The notes: generated by a model not told the origin, from the sequence alone. A stretch of DNA of 64,000 nt from Shewanella olleyana (GCF_023283825.1 NZ_JAKILD010000023.1:22135-86134), one strand, 5' to 3'. Counted from the stretch's first letter, positions 1 to 9,424 are shown. Program-made: numbers and translations.

Positions 1-1
1 C

Positions 2-1555
2 GATGATATGCGTGTCATGAATGAGGGAGGCGTACCCATTTTTGGCCTATACCCTGCTTTAATGAATCACTTTACTGTGAACTGGACTGAAAACGGTAAA
101 CAGCATAGCCATGACTATCAAATGCTTACACCAGATATTGATATGGGCTTCTCAGAAAGCCAATGGGCTAAAGCGCCTTTGGTAGAAGTTGAGCATGTCG
201 ATGCCGACTTCAAAGACAGATTATATTTTGTTAATTGGACCAACCCAGACGGCAAAACAGGTCAACTTGCTCACAATAACCCTGATGCACCTGGCGCATT
301 TTCTTGGGATGGTAAACCTGGTTTTTTCATCATTGATACCGCAGGTGATATCCGCTGGTATTTAAACCCTTACACGACCCATGATTCAAAAAGCTTTGAA
401 AATGCGGGTTACGCCATGGGAATGAACGTCACTAAAGATGGCAATATGGTCTGGGTACAGGGCCAAGGCTGGAAAAAAATGTCGCTCATGGGAAGAATGA
501 TTTCAGAGCACAGCTTACCCGGCAACTTTATTGATGCCTCCCATGAAGGTATTGAAGCAGCAAACGGAAATATCTTCATTCGCGCAGCGGCTAAGGATTA
601 TCGCCGCCCAGACGGTAAGTTAGTCAACACTATTCGCGATCAAATCATTGAAGTAGATAACACAGGTAAGCTAATCGATTACTGGGACTTAAACACGATA
701 TTAGATCCCATGCGCGATGACGCCCTGTTATCACTCGATGCCGGCGCTGTTTGTCTCAACATTAATGCCGCACAAGCAGGTCATCAAACCACGTTAGAAG
801 ACTTACAAAGTGCTCCTTATGGTGACATCCATGGTGTTGAAACGGGCCGTAACTGGATACATGTAAATTCAATCGATTACGATCCAAGTGATGACAGTAT
901 TATCATCAGCTCTCGCCATCAATCTGCGGTAATAAAAATTGGCCGTGATAAACAAGTTAAGTGGATTTTAAGTCCATCGAAAGGTTGGTCTGAAAAGTTT
1001 GCCGCTAAACTTTTAACCCCAGTCGATGGCAAAGGCAACCAACTTAATTGTAATGAGAAAGGGCTTTGCCGCGGCACTGACTTTGATTTCTCTTACACCT
1101 CACACACTGCGTATTTAGTGCCTGAAAAAGGTACCTTAACCGTGTTTGATAATGGTGATGGCCGTCATTTAGGCCAACCAATGTTTGCTAACGAAAAATA
1201 CTCACGTTCAGTGGAATACAAAATTGATGAGCAAAATCTAACGGTTGAGCAAGTATGGGAGTACGGTAAGGACGAGCTTGGTTATAACGGCTATTCGCCT
1301 GTGACTTCAATCGTAAAATACCAACAAGATAAAGACAGCATGATGAGCTACTTTGCATCAGCTGGATTATTTGGATTAGGCGGTGGTTACGGTAACTTAA
1401 AAATGGACGACACCACAGGTAAAGTGCAGTCTATTTTAGTGGAACATCGCTACGGTGAAACCAAACCCGCAGTGCGTATTAACATTAACAGCCACGACAT
1501 GTTTGCCACAGGCTATCGCGCTCAAGTTATCCGCGTTCAAGAGATGTTGAAGTAA
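2..1555 (+). CDS. assT: Arylsulfate sulfotransferase AssT, 5'-truncated by the window edge
   Basis: The frame is open to the left edge, so the N-terminus and signal peptide lie outside the window. AssT is a periplasmic enzyme that moves a sulfate group from one phenolic compound to another through a sulfo-histidine intermediate, without PAPS. The C-terminal half has a Cys-x5-Cys pair (LNCNEKGLC) followed twelve residues later by the histidine of FSYTSHTAY. This spacing equals that of the structural disulfide Cys418/Cys424 and catalytic His436 of E. coli AssT. The histidine codon is at 1103-1105. The upstream motif WIHVNSIDYDP...SSRHQSAV also fits the family. By this alignment about 70 mature residues are missing on the left. 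The aryl sulfate donor and acceptor cannot be read from sequence. Confidence 0.88.
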   Translation, partial: DDMRVMNEGGVPIFGLYPALMNHFTVNWTENGKQHSHDYQMLTPDIDMGFSESQWAKAPLVEVEHVDADFKDRLYFVNWTNPDGKTGQLAHNNPDAPGAFSWDGKPGFFIIDTAGDIRWYLNPYTTHDSKSFENAGYAMGMNVTKDGNMVWVQGQGWKKMSLMGRMISEHSLPGNFIDASHEGIEAANGNIFIRAAAKDYRRPDGKLVNTIRDQIIEVDNTGKLIDYWDLNTILDPMRDDALLSLDAGAVCLNINAAQAGHQTTLEDLQSAPYGDIHGVETGRNWIHVNSIDYDPSDDSIIISSRHQSAVIKIGRDKQVKWILSPSKGWSEKFAAKLLTPVDGKGNQLNCNEKGLCRGTDFDFSYTSHTAYLVPEKGTLTVFDNGDGRHLGQPMFANEKYSRSVEYKIDEQNLTVEQVWEYGKDELGYNGYSPVTSIVKYQQDKDSMMSYFASAGLFGLGGGYGNLKMDDTTGKVQSILVEHRYGETKPAVRININSHDMFATGYRAQVIRVQEMLK

Positions 1556-1622
1556 CTAGTTAAACATAGAAGAGTAAGTTTTTAATAAACACTATTTCTA
1601 TTTATTATGCGCTAAGTGATTT

Positions 1623-1655
1623 AAAGCCCTGCAAATAATTTGTGGGGCTTTATTG
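1623..1655 (+). terminator. Probable terminator after assT
   Basis: A 7-bp stem (AAAGCCC / GGGCTTT) with an A/T-rich loop is followed by a broken T tract, 68 bases after the assT stop. The weak tail makes it a moderate candidate. Confidence 0.5.
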
Positions 1656-1820
1656 TTAGCACTCTCTTAGTGCTCTAAGCCAATGTCCTTCTGTTATAAA
1701 TCACGCAACATAGGCTTCTTCTTACTTATATACCCCCAATCAAATACAGCTAAAACAGCCTCTCACAAGCCACTAAAGCCTGTTTCAATTTGAATCTGAA
1801 TTAAATTAACACTGGTCAAA

Positions 1821-1836
1821 AAATGATTAATCATTT
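1821..1836. promoter_or_regulatory. Perfect 16-bp palindrome AAATGATTAATCATTT
   Basis: The self-complementary sequence lies 125 bases before the GPH transporter start and 15 bases before a second, LacI-like palindrome. It may be a second regulator site. A/T-rich palindromes also arise by chance, so the assignment is weak. Confidence 0.35.
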
Positions 1837-1851
1837 ACATTCTAATAACAA

Positions 1852-1865
1852 TGTAAGCGCTTACA
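1852..1865. promoter_or_regulatory. LacI-type operator TGTAAGCGCTTACA
   Basis: A perfect 14-bp palindrome with a central CG, the hallmark of LacI/PurR-family operators, lies about 95 bases upstream of the sugar transporter/GH94 operon. It differs from the NagR-like operators of the NAG island, so another LacI-family regulator, not encoded in this window, probably binds here. Confidence 0.65.
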
Positions 1866-1960
1866 CTAATTGTAGATTAAAAATAATTATAAAAATCAGT
1901 TAGCTGTAAAGTTGCCATAAATACCAAATTTGGATGGAATCAACCAAGGTAATAATAACA

Positions 1961-3361
1961 ATGGCTCAAGAACCTAAAACCTCATCAGCAACACTTCTAT
2001 CTGAAAAGTTATCGTTAAAGGAAAAAGTGGGTTATGCCCTTGGGGATGTAGCATCTAACTTTTACTGGCGAGTATTCGATGTTTTTCTTTTCATTTTTTA
2101 TACCGATGTTTTTGGTATTTCAGCTGCCGCTGTCGGCACCATGATGTTAGTCACGCGGATTATTGATGCCGTTTCAGATCCTTTAATGGGCGCATTGGCT
2201 GATAGAACATCTACTCGTTTCGGTAAGTTCAGGCCTTACCTGTTACTGGGCATATTACCCATAGCTGCAGCTGGCGTACTTACCTTTACAGTCCCTGATT
2301 TAGGCGATGATGGAAAACTCATTTGGGCTTACGGCACATATATATTTATGATGCTTGCTTATACCTTCATTAATGTCCCATATGGTGCATTACTTGGTGT
2401 TGTTACATCCGATAGTCAAGAGCGCACCACCTTAACCAGTTTTAGATTTATTGGTGCTTTTTCGGGCGGTACTTTAGTCGCTTATATGACACCTGAGCTC
2501 GTTAACCTTTTAGGTAACGGCAATGAAGCCCTAGGCTGGCAAATGACAATGGGTTGCTACGGTTTAATTTCGGCTGTGTTGTTCACCCTCACCTTTTTAG
2601 CCACTAAAGAACGTATTGCACCGCCGAAAAATCAGCAAACCAGTATCAAGCAAGACATCATGGATTTAACCAAGAATAAACCCTGGCTTATCTTGTTTTC
2701 GCTGGCGCTCATTATCATGTTCACCATTACACTTCGAGCGAGCACGGGAACGTTCTATTTTAAATATTACGTTGGCCGAGAAGACTTAATTGGCACCTTT
2801 ACCGCGGTTTATATGATTTCACTCGCCATAGGCGCCGCTTCTACACCATTACTAAGCCGCTACTTTGATAAACGCAGTTTATTGATTGGTTTAATGAGTC
2901 TGGTTGCCATTTTCTCGGCAGGGTTTTATTTCATTCCAGCAAATAATTTAACCCTAATGTTTATTATGCAGGCGTTAATCGGTTTCTGCTTAGGCCCTAA
3001 ATCACCATTGGTTTTCTCAATGTACGCCGATACCGCTGATTACTCTCAATATAAAAATGGTCGCCGAGCAACTGCAATGATTTTCTCTGCAGCGGCTTTC
3101 TCGCAAAAGTTAGGTGGAGCATTTGCAGGAGCAATGATTGGTTGCCTGTTATCTTCCATGGGGTATGTGGCCAATCAACAGCAATCGCCAGATTCATTAA
3201 TGGGCATATTACTGCTCAATACCCTCATACCTGCAGCATTTGCATTAATCGCGGTATGGGTCGTCAAGCATTACAGCTTAGATGAACAGACAATGCAGCA
3301 AATCAATCAAAGCTTATATTCAACTAAGTCTAACGTTAGTACTACACCAGTTCAGGGTTAA
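1961..3361 (+). CDS. GPH-family (MelB-type) sugar:cation symporter
   Basis: Inner-membrane major facilitator of about 466 residues and 12 predicted helices. The N-terminal stretch LKEKVGYALGDVASNFYW and the cytoplasmic-loop motif DPLMGALADRTSTRFGKFRPY are typical of the glycoside-pentoside-hexuronide symporters, which import sugars with Na+ or H+. The chosen ATG follows AAGG at a long spacing; an in-frame ATG at 1934 is possible but has no better ribosome site. The stop is 4 bases before the GTG of the GH94 gene, so the two are almost certainly co-transcribed and the symporter likely imports the disaccharide the phosphorylase cleaves. The sugar is not identifiable from sequence. Confidence 0.85.
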   Translation: MAQEPKTSSATLLSEKLSLKEKVGYALGDVASNFYWRVFDVFLFIFYTDVFGISAAAVGTMMLVTRIIDAVSDPLMGALADRTSTRFGKFRPYLLLGILPIAAAGVLTFTVPDLGDDGKLIWAYGTYIFMMLAYTFINVPYGALLGVVTSDSQERTTLTSFRFIGAFSGGTLVAYMTPELVNLLGNGNEALGWQMTMGCYGLISAVLFTLTFLATKERIAPPKNQQTSIKQDIMDLTKNKPWLILFSLALIIMFTITLRASTGTFYFKYYVGREDLIGTFTAVYMISLAIGAASTPLLSRYFDKRSLLIGLMSLVAIFSAGFYFIPANNLTLMFIMQALIGFCLGPKSPLVFSMYADTADYSQYKNGRRATAMIFSAAAFSQKLGGAFAGAMIGCLLSSMGYVANQQQSPDSLMGILLLNTLIPAAFALIAVWVVKHYSLDEQTMQQINQSLYSTKSNVSTTPVQG

Positions 3362-3365
3362 GATA

Positions 3366-5783
3366 GTGATCACTTACAATCAACAAAATGGCGCAGTAAC
3401 GCTAAATTGCCCAATCAGTATGCCAAATGCTTGTGGATTTTTGTGGAACAAAAACATGATGATTCAAATGAATTGTCGTGGATATGCTGTCGCGCAATTT
3501 ATGCAACCTGAGCCAGCAAAATATGCCCATGGCCCTGCCCTTGAAGCTAAAACATTCATGCAGCCTGAACATGCCTATTTTAGTCATCATCCAGGGCGTT
3601 TTTTTTATATCAAAGATAACCATACAGGGGAGTTTTTCTCATTACCTTACGTGCCTGTTAAACAAAAACCGACAAGCTTTGAGTTTATCGCCGCTAAAAA
3701 TAAAATCAGCTGGAAAGTAACTCACTTAAACCTAACCTGTGAATTAAGCTTATCGCTTACGACAAACGATACCGCCGAGCTATGGCTGTTATCGGTTATC
3801 AATCATGATGAAACAACTCGTGATTTAAGTATCTACAGTTACTTCCCTGTGGGATATATGTCATGGATGAATCAATCGGCGCGATTTGATAATGAGCTAA
3901 ATGCAATTTTATGCGAGTCAGTAACGCCTTATCAAAAAGTTGACCAATATTTCACTCAGCAAAATTTTAAAGACAGCACTGTATTTTTAAGTGATAGAAA
4001 GCCTGTCAGTTACGAAACTCGGCAATCTATTTTTGAAGGCGAAGGCGGATTAAACAATCCAGATGCGATTAAAAAACCAAACCTTGCTTCGCAACCTGCT
4101 CATTACCAAACTCCAGCTGCGATAATGCAGTTTGACCTTACCCTAGCACCTAACGAATCAAGTGAAACCAATTTTGTGTTTGCGCCAGTAAAAGATGCTA
4201 AAGAAGCCGCCATGCTTAAGCAAAAGTACTTAGCTTCTCCTCAAACACTCAAAAATGCTAAACAGGATTATCAAGATTATATCGCTCAAGCTGACAATCA
4301 GCTTCATATTAAAACAGGTACTCAAGCGTTTGATAACTTTGTAAATCACTGGCTCCCCAGACAGGTGTTTTACCATGGTGATGTTAATCGCTTAAGTACC
4401 GACCCTCAAACCCGTAATTACCTGCAAGATGCCATGGGGATGATGTATATCGCCCCAGATAAAACCAAGGCTGCATTTATTAAAGCGCTTTCGCAGCAGC
4501 ACGCTAATGGAGAAATGCCTGATGGAATTTTGCTTAATGCGGACTCAGAACTTAAATACATAAACCAAATCCCTCATACCGATCATTGTGTGTGGCTGGT
4601 GATTTGCATTGAAGCTTACTTAAATGAAACAGGTGACTATGAGTTTCTTAAGCAACTTGTGACTTTTGCACCAGTCAAAACAACTGCAATAGAAAACGGC
4701 GCTCAGTTAGAAGCTGGAACTGCCACTGTTTTTGAGCACATTAACCTTGCATTAGATTTCCTGTGGTCACAGCGTGATGACAGAGGATTAAATTATATCA
4801 ATCAAGGTGATTGGTGCGATCCAATGAATATGGTGGGCTATAAAGGCATTGGTGTATCAAGCTGGCTAAGTCTAGCAAGTGCATACAGTATGAAGTTATG
4901 GGCTCAAGTAAATGACTCTATAGACAATAAAGCCCAAAGCGAGAAATGGTTACTTAAGGCAAATAAGCTCAATCAAGACGTCAATCAACACTGCTGGGAT
5001 GGTGAGTGGTTTGCCCGTGGTATTACCGATGCCGGAAATTGCTTTGGAGTTAGTAATGATATTGAAGGTCGGATTTATCTAAATCCTCAAAGTTTTTCAA
5101 TGCTGTCTGGGGCAATTAGCGACAAGCAATGGCAATCAATGCAATATCAAATCAAGCAGCAACTACAAACCCCTTTTGGAATGATGATGCTGGCGCCAAG
5201 TTACACTCACATGCACGAAGAAGTGGGACGATTAACTCAAAAATTTCCAGGAACCGCTGAAAATGGATCTGTTTATAACCACGCAGGGGCATTTTATATC
5301 TATGCGCTATTTGAACGTGAAGAAACTGAAGTGGCCTTTGAGTTATTGCACACCATGATTTGCGCCCAATCAGATGAAGATGCTCTTGCACGTGGGCAAC
5401 TGCCTGTATTTATCCCTAATTATTATCGCGGAGCTTACTTTCAATATCCTGGCGACGCAGGCAAATCGAGTCAATTATTTAATACTGGCACTGTGGCTTG
5501 GATTTATCGCATTGTCATTGAACAATTAGTGGGACTCAAAGGTGTTAAAGATGGCCTTAAAATTCTGCCTCAGTTGCCTAAAGCTTGGGATAACATCAGC
5601 GTAAAACGCCAATTCAGACAAGCGAGCATTAAATTAGATGTTCTGAGAGCCAGCGATATTGATGAGCAACAAGTCTATGTTGATAATAAGCAGCTTATTA
5701 AAAATAGTCGCTATGAATTCGTGCTTCCAGTTGAAGCCAATACTGAGTACAACATCAAGGTATTATTGCCTATTCATTTATAG
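3366..5783 (+). CDS. GH94-family glycoside phosphorylase
   Basis: About 805 residues and cytoplasmic (no signal peptide). GH94 enzymes phosphorolyse beta-linked glucosyl or GlcNAc disaccharides, releasing a sugar 1-phosphate. The N-terminal beta-sandwich runs to about residue 270. The (alpha/alpha)6 barrel follows, with RNYLQDAMGM near 355 and GDWCDPMNM near 481, whose first Asp (residue 482) sits where the GH94 general acid is expected. The GTG start at 3366 is chosen because AGGG lies 8 bases upstream and it directly follows the transporter stop; reading further upstream only overlaps that gene. Substrate (cellobiose, cellobionate, laminaribiose, chitobiose or a mannoside) is open. Pairing with an importer favours intracellular cleavage of an imported disaccharide. 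Confidence 0.82.
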   Translation: MITYNQQNGAVTLNCPISMPNACGFLWNKNMMIQMNCRGYAVAQFMQPEPAKYAHGPALEAKTFMQPEHAYFSHHPGRFFYIKDNHTGEFFSLPYVPVKQKPTSFEFIAAKNKISWKVTHLNLTCELSLSLTTNDTAELWLLSVINHDETTRDLSIYSYFPVGYMSWMNQSARFDNELNAILCESVTPYQKVDQYFTQQNFKDSTVFLSDRKPVSYETRQSIFEGEGGLNNPDAIKKPNLASQPAHYQTPAAIMQFDLTLAPNESSETNFVFAPVKDAKEAAMLKQKYLASPQTLKNAKQDYQDYIAQADNQLHIKTGTQAFDNFVNHWLPRQVFYHGDVNRLSTDPQTRNYLQDAMGMMYIAPDKTKAAFIKALSQQHANGEMPDGILLNADSELKYINQIPHTDHCVWLVICIEAYLNETGDYEFLKQLVTFAPVKTTAIENGAQLEAGTATVFEHINLALDFLWSQRDDRGLNYINQGDWCDPMNMVGYKGIGVSSWLSLASAYSMKLWAQVNDSIDNKAQSEKWLLKANKLNQDVNQHCWDGEWFARGITDAGNCFGVSNDIEGRIYLNPQSFSMLSGAISDKQWQSMQYQIKQQLQTPFGMMMLAPSYTHMHEEVGRLTQKFPGTAENGSVYNHAGAFYIYALFEREETEVAFELLHTMICAQSDEDALARGQLPVFIPNYYRGAYFQYPGDAGKSSQLFNTGTVAWIYRIVIEQLVGLKGVKDGLKILPQLPKAWDNISVKRQFRQASIKLDVLRASDIDEQQVYVDNKQLIKNSRYEFVLPVEANTEYNIKVLLPIHL

Positions 5784-5888
5784 CACCAAATAATAGCAAT
5801 GATTTATAGAAGCAACTGGATTGGCAAGCATTAGTTTAGTAATAAACCAAATTGCAGATTTTAAATCGTTATCTATTAGTCTTGATTG

Positions 5889-5966
5889 TTTAGTGGTCAT
5901 TTTTAGTGAATATTATTTAGTGGTCATTTCTAGTGAACTTTTTTAGTGACCATTTTTAGTGAACAT
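5889..5966. repeat. Three imperfect ~27-bp tandem repeats (core TAGTGRYCATTT)
   Basis: Three head-to-tail units begin near 5889, 5916 and 5942. Each carries TAGTGGTCATTT or TAGTGACCATTT followed by TAGTGAA. They lie in the gap between the GH94 gene and the CBM9-like gene. No function is evident; a cluster of regulator sites or simple slippage are both possible. Confidence 0.75.
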
Positions 5967-6120
5967 AGTTTATTCGTAATAGTTCTTATGGCTCATTTGT
6001 CATATTCAAGTAAGCTAATGCCAATATGAAATGAATGATATAAAGCTTGGATAATATACACAGCAATATGAACTCACTTTCTAAGCAGCGACAAAGATTA
6101 AATTGGGAGCAAAACACACT

Positions 6121-6987
6121 ATGGATTGGTTTAATAAACAGTTTTCTGCTGAAATTAAGACCGAAGACTTACCACGTAAGAATAAAGCAAAAATAATCTC
6201 AGCTTTGACAATGACAGCTGTAATATCATCAGCCGTTATTGCTGCAGACATTCAAGCGCCTCTAAATCAAGACGAGCATCAAGAGCATATTCATCCAATC
6301 ATCGAAGTAAACTACGCAAACGCTAAACTCAATATTGACGGTATGCCAAATGAAGTTGACTGGCAACAAGCCAAATGGCATCCGATTGATCAAATGATCA
6401 TTGGCACAGAAATTTCGGCAGATGACTTCAGCGGTCAATTCAAATTATTGTGGCGTGAGAACAAGCTCTTTTTACTCACTGAAGTCATAGATGATGTCAT
6501 GTTTGATCAAACTGCAGATCCAACCGTGCTTTATTGGGATGATGACACTGTAGAAGTTTTTTTAGATGAAGACGCATCTGGTGGAGAACACCAATACTCA
6601 CACAATGCTTTTGCGTATCATGTTGCGCTCGATAAACAAGTTGCAGATTTCTCAACACTTAAACAAGCAACTACATTTAACGACCATATCGACACCAAAT
6701 GGAGCCGCGATCCTGTTAATCCCAAAATAATAAACTGGGAAATGGCTATAAACATTTTCCCTGAAAATTATAATGATAGCTTAACAGGGTTTGATCCTAA
6801 ACAAGTTTCACCAGTCACTCTAACGGCAGGAAAAGTCATGGGATTCATGCTTGCCTATTGCGATAATGACCGCTCTCAAACTCGAGAAAACTTTATTGGT
6901 TCTCACCCTATAAAACCCATTGATGGCGACATGAACCGCGGTTATAAAGATGCGAATGTGTTTGGCAAAATAAAACTGATTAAGTAA
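6121..6987 (+). CDS. Secreted protein with CBM9-like (DOMON-type) sugar-binding domain
   Basis: About 288 residues. An unusually long charged N-terminal segment (about 30 residues) precedes a hydrophobic stretch ending AVIAADIQA, a probable signal-peptidase site. The rest matches the carbohydrate-binding family 9-like fold seen in secreted glycan-binding proteins and in cytochrome-associated domains: NIDGMPNEVDWQQA near the start, LYWDDDTVEVFLD in the middle and KVMGFMLAYCDND near the end. No catalytic motif is present. The ATG follows GGGAG at about 11 bases; an in-frame TTG at 6103 is less likely. Standing after the GPH/GH94 pair but about 330 bases away, it may be its own unit. A glycan-binding role is inferred from fold only. 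Confidence 0.7.
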   Translation: MDWFNKQFSAEIKTEDLPRKNKAKIISALTMTAVISSAVIAADIQAPLNQDEHQEHIHPIIEVNYANAKLNIDGMPNEVDWQQAKWHPIDQMIIGTEISADDFSGQFKLLWRENKLFLLTEVIDDVMFDQTADPTVLYWDDDTVEVFLDEDASGGEHQYSHNAFAYHVALDKQVADFSTLKQATTFNDHIDTKWSRDPVNPKIINWEMAINIFPENYNDSLTGFDPKQVSPVTLTAGKVMGFMLAYCDNDRSQTRENFIGSHPIKPIDGDMNRGYKDANVFGKIKLIK

Positions 6988-7030
6988 AGACAAAGCACAT
7001 CAGCTGAGATAGAAGAATATTGAGATAAAG

Positions 7031-7079
7031 AATGCCGCAAGCTATTACCTGATAAAGGTAAATACTCGCGGCATTTTAT
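7031..7079. terminator. Terminator between CBM9-like gene and yceI
   Basis: An 8-bp stem AATGCCGC / GCGGCATT with a T-rich tail (TTTTATTT) lies between convergent genes. A-rich sequence on the other side could let it serve both strands. Confidence 0.75.
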
Positions 7080-7126
7080 TTAAGCTGTTATTTTCCTATT
7101 AAAATCGGAAAATGACTAAATCAACG

Positions 7127-7702
7127 CTATTGCTTAATACCTTCAATAATAAGGTCTAAGGTTACATTCGCTGATGCAGGACCTAAATCCATTTTTATCC
7201 CAAAGTCTTTCATCGCAAATTCAGTCGTTCCAGCAAAACCTGCGCGATAACCGCCCCATGGATCTTTACCTTCACCAATAAATTCTGCATCAATCGCAAT
7301 GGGCTTAGTCACACCATTTAAGGTTAAGTTACCATTTAATACGATTTGTCCATTTCCCTTATCTTCGACGCCAGTCGATGTAAACTCTGCATTAGGGAAT
7401 TTAGCCGTATTTAAAAAGTCGCTACCACGTAAATGCTTATCTCGCTCAGCATGATTTGAGTCAACACTGGTGGTATTGATAGATACATTCACTTTTGAGT
7501 CAGTAACTTTATCAGCGTCGTAACTGAAGTTGCCACCAAAGTCATTAAATCGGCCAGCGACAAAACTATAACCTAAATGGTTTACTTTGAACTGAATTGA
7601 AGCGTGAGCGCCTTGGGTATCAATAACATAATCCGCTGCATTTGCAGTCAATGGTAATAATAGTGCAGAGCCGATTAAGCCAGCGATAAGTTGCTTTTTC
7701 AT
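7127..7702 (-). CDS. yceI: YceI-family periplasmic lipocalin-like protein
   Basis: 191 residues with a clear signal peptide (MKKQLIAGLIGSALLLPLTANA, cleavage ANA/AD). The mature part matches the YceI beta-barrel family, which binds polyisoprenoids in a lipocalin-like fold: YVIDTQGAHASIQFKVNHLGYS at the start and GYRAGFAGTTEFAMKDFGI near the end. The ATG at 7702 follows AAGGAAA at 7 bases. The cytochrome b561 gene lies immediately upstream on the same strand with a 132-base gap, a pairing common in proteobacteria and suggesting a link with quinone or redox balance. The physiological ligand is unknown. Confidence 0.92.
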   Translation of the reverse strand: MKKQLIAGLIGSALLLPLTANAADYVIDTQGAHASIQFKVNHLGYSFVAGRFNDFGGNFSYDADKVTDSKVNVSINTTSVDSNHAERDKHLRGSDFLNTAKFPNAEFTSTGVEDKGNGQIVLNGNLTLNGVTKPIAIDAEFIGEGKDPWGGYRAGFAGTTEFAMKDFGIKMDLGPASANVTLDLIIEGIKQ

Positions 7703-7834
7703 TTGGTATTTCCTTATTAAAATCACTTTGTCAGTTCGTGTTGTTTGTTAATCTAGATGTAAACGTTCAAACGCTATACTTGCGTTAATCATAAAGTGGG
7801 TTATTAAAATAGTTATTGAAACCTTGTTCATTTG

Positions 7835-8389
7835 TTACTTTTTAATAGGCTTGATGATCTTGGATAAAGTGCTGTCTTTATCAATCAGTTGATGCTTTAT
7901 CGCACCAGCCGCATGAATGAATACAAGTGCAATTAAACTATAAGCTAAGTATTCATGAACAAGACCGGCGATATCTTCTTGGTTACTAATAAAACTGCCT
8001 AATGAAGGCACTTCAAACCAATCAAATACCATGATCCCTCGCCCATCTGCAGTTGATATCAAAAAACCGCTGATCATGATGCATATCATTAAAAGATATA
8101 AGGCTCTGTGCGCCCATTTAGCTGCCTGTTGCTCCCAAGGCTTATGGTTTGAATGTGCTTGCGGTTTTACTGATATAAAACGCCATAGCAATCTTATTAA
8201 CGTTACGGCAAGCAGTAAAAGGCCAACACTTTTATGAATATCTGGCGCTGTTTTATACCAACTACTGTAATAAGTTAGATCAACCATCCAAAAGCCTAAG
8301 CCAAATAAACCGATCACTGTTAATGCACTTATCCAATGAATAAGGATAGTGATTAACCCATAGCCCTTGTTCGTGTTTGTTAGCATCAA
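7835..8389 (-). CDS. Cytochrome b561 family membrane protein
   Basis: 184 residues with four hydrophobic segments. His residues in the membrane helices (for example ILIHWISALTVIGLFGLGFW, DIHKSVGLLLL, LVHEYLAYSLIALVFIHAAGA) are positioned as heme b ligands, as in bacterial CybB-type cytochromes that move electrons between quinol and periplasmic partners. The start follows AAGGGA at 8 bases; a second ATG directly behind it is equally usable. It is the upstream gene of a two-gene unit with yceI. Confidence 0.88.
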   Translation of the reverse strand: MMLTNTNKGYGLITILIHWISALTVIGLFGLGFWMVDLTYYSSWYKTAPDIHKSVGLLLLAVTLIRLLWRFISVKPQAHSNHKPWEQQAAKWAHRALYLLMICIMISGFLISTADGRGIMVFDWFEVPSLGSFISNQEDIAGLVHEYLAYSLIALVFIHAAGAIKHQLIDKDSTLSKIIKPIKK

Positions 8390-8658
8390 GCTTGTCCCTT
8401 TCTTGTCCTGTTGATTACGCTGAAATTGATTTTATAGAACAAACTATAAAATAAAATCGCAAAATTAAGTCGATACCATTCTATTTTATAGAAAGGTTTT
8501 ACTCCTAGATTGATTTACACCTTCGAGTCTCTCAAGTTAGTGGTTGATGACTAGAACTGGCTTTATCCAATATATAAGCCCTTTCATACTTTTTTAAGCT
8601 AAAAACCATCCAGTTTGGATACTTACTAGCCTAACGAATAAAAAGAATTAAAAAACCA

Positions 8659-8686
8659 CTTGCGCGATTAAAATCATCCCTATAAT
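8659..8686 (+). promoter_or_regulatory. Promoter of first tRNA-Phe/Thr unit
   Basis: -35 CTTGCG (8659-8664), 16-base spacer, -10 TATAAT (8681-8686). A GC-rich discriminator GTGCGCAC follows, as in stringently controlled stable-RNA promoters. Confidence 0.7.
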
Positions 8687-8780
8687 ATGTGCGCACTCCA
8701 AACGAGACAGGCATTAACAACTTGTTTATAAGTTAAGTTATTACCTAGTTTGAAGTAGCAAACTAACGCTTAGTTTAGTT

Positions 8781-8856
8781 GCCCGAATAGCTCAGTCGGT
8801 AGAGCAGAGGATTGAAAATCCTCGTGTCCCTGGTTCGATTCCGGGTTCGGGCACCA
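8781..8856 (+). tRNA. tRNA-Phe (GAA), copy 1
   Basis: A 76-base cloverleaf with encoded CCA. The acceptor stem GCCCGAA pairs with TTCGGGC, the anticodon loop is TTGAAAA (anticodon GAA) and the T arm carries GGTTCGATTCC. Identical to 9257-9332. Confidence 0.97.
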
Positions 8857-8861
8857 TATTA

Positions 8862-8937
<76 letters not shown>

Positions 8938-8948
8938 TATACAGAACA

Positions 8949-8972
8949 GCCACTCAATAGAGTGGCTTTTTT
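8949..8972 (+). terminator. Terminator of tRNA unit 1
   Basis: GCCACTC / GAGTGGC stem with a short loop followed by six T, directly after tRNA-Thr. Confidence 0.93.
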
Positions 8973-9134
8973 GTGTCTGTAATTTAATTTTCTTATCGCT
9001 ATATACTAGACTGTGATGCTGAGCTAAAAATCGACATAGCCTCGCAAAAATGAGCACTATTCACGTTGTCATGCAGGTAATTGCTCACTAATACAACATG
9101 CAGTTATATATCGGCGATAAAAGCTTAAAAACCA

Positions 9135-9162
9135 CTTGCAGAATGTAAACCAGCTCTATACT
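9135..9162 (+). promoter_or_regulatory. Promoter of second tRNA-Phe/Thr unit
   Basis: -35 CTTGCA (9135-9140), 16-base spacer, -10 TATACT (9157-9162), with the same GTGCGCAC discriminator as copy 1. The changed hexamers may give a different strength. Confidence 0.7.
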
Positions 9163-9256
9163 ATGTGCGCACTCCAAACGACACAGGCACTAACAACTTA
9201 GCTATAAGTTGGCTTAGTATCTAGTTTGAAGTAGCAAACTAACGCTTAGTTTAGTT

Positions 9257-9332
9257 GCCCGAATAGCTCAGTCGGTAGAGCAGAGGATTGAAAATCCTCG
9301 TGTCCCTGGTTCGATTCCGGGTTCGGGCACCA
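9257..9332 (+). tRNA. tRNA-Phe (GAA), copy 2
   Basis: Identical in all 76 bases to the tRNA-Phe at 8781. Confidence 0.97.
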
Positions 9333-9337
9333 TATTA

Positions 9338-9413
<76 letters not shown>

Positions 9414-9424
9414 TATACAGAACA

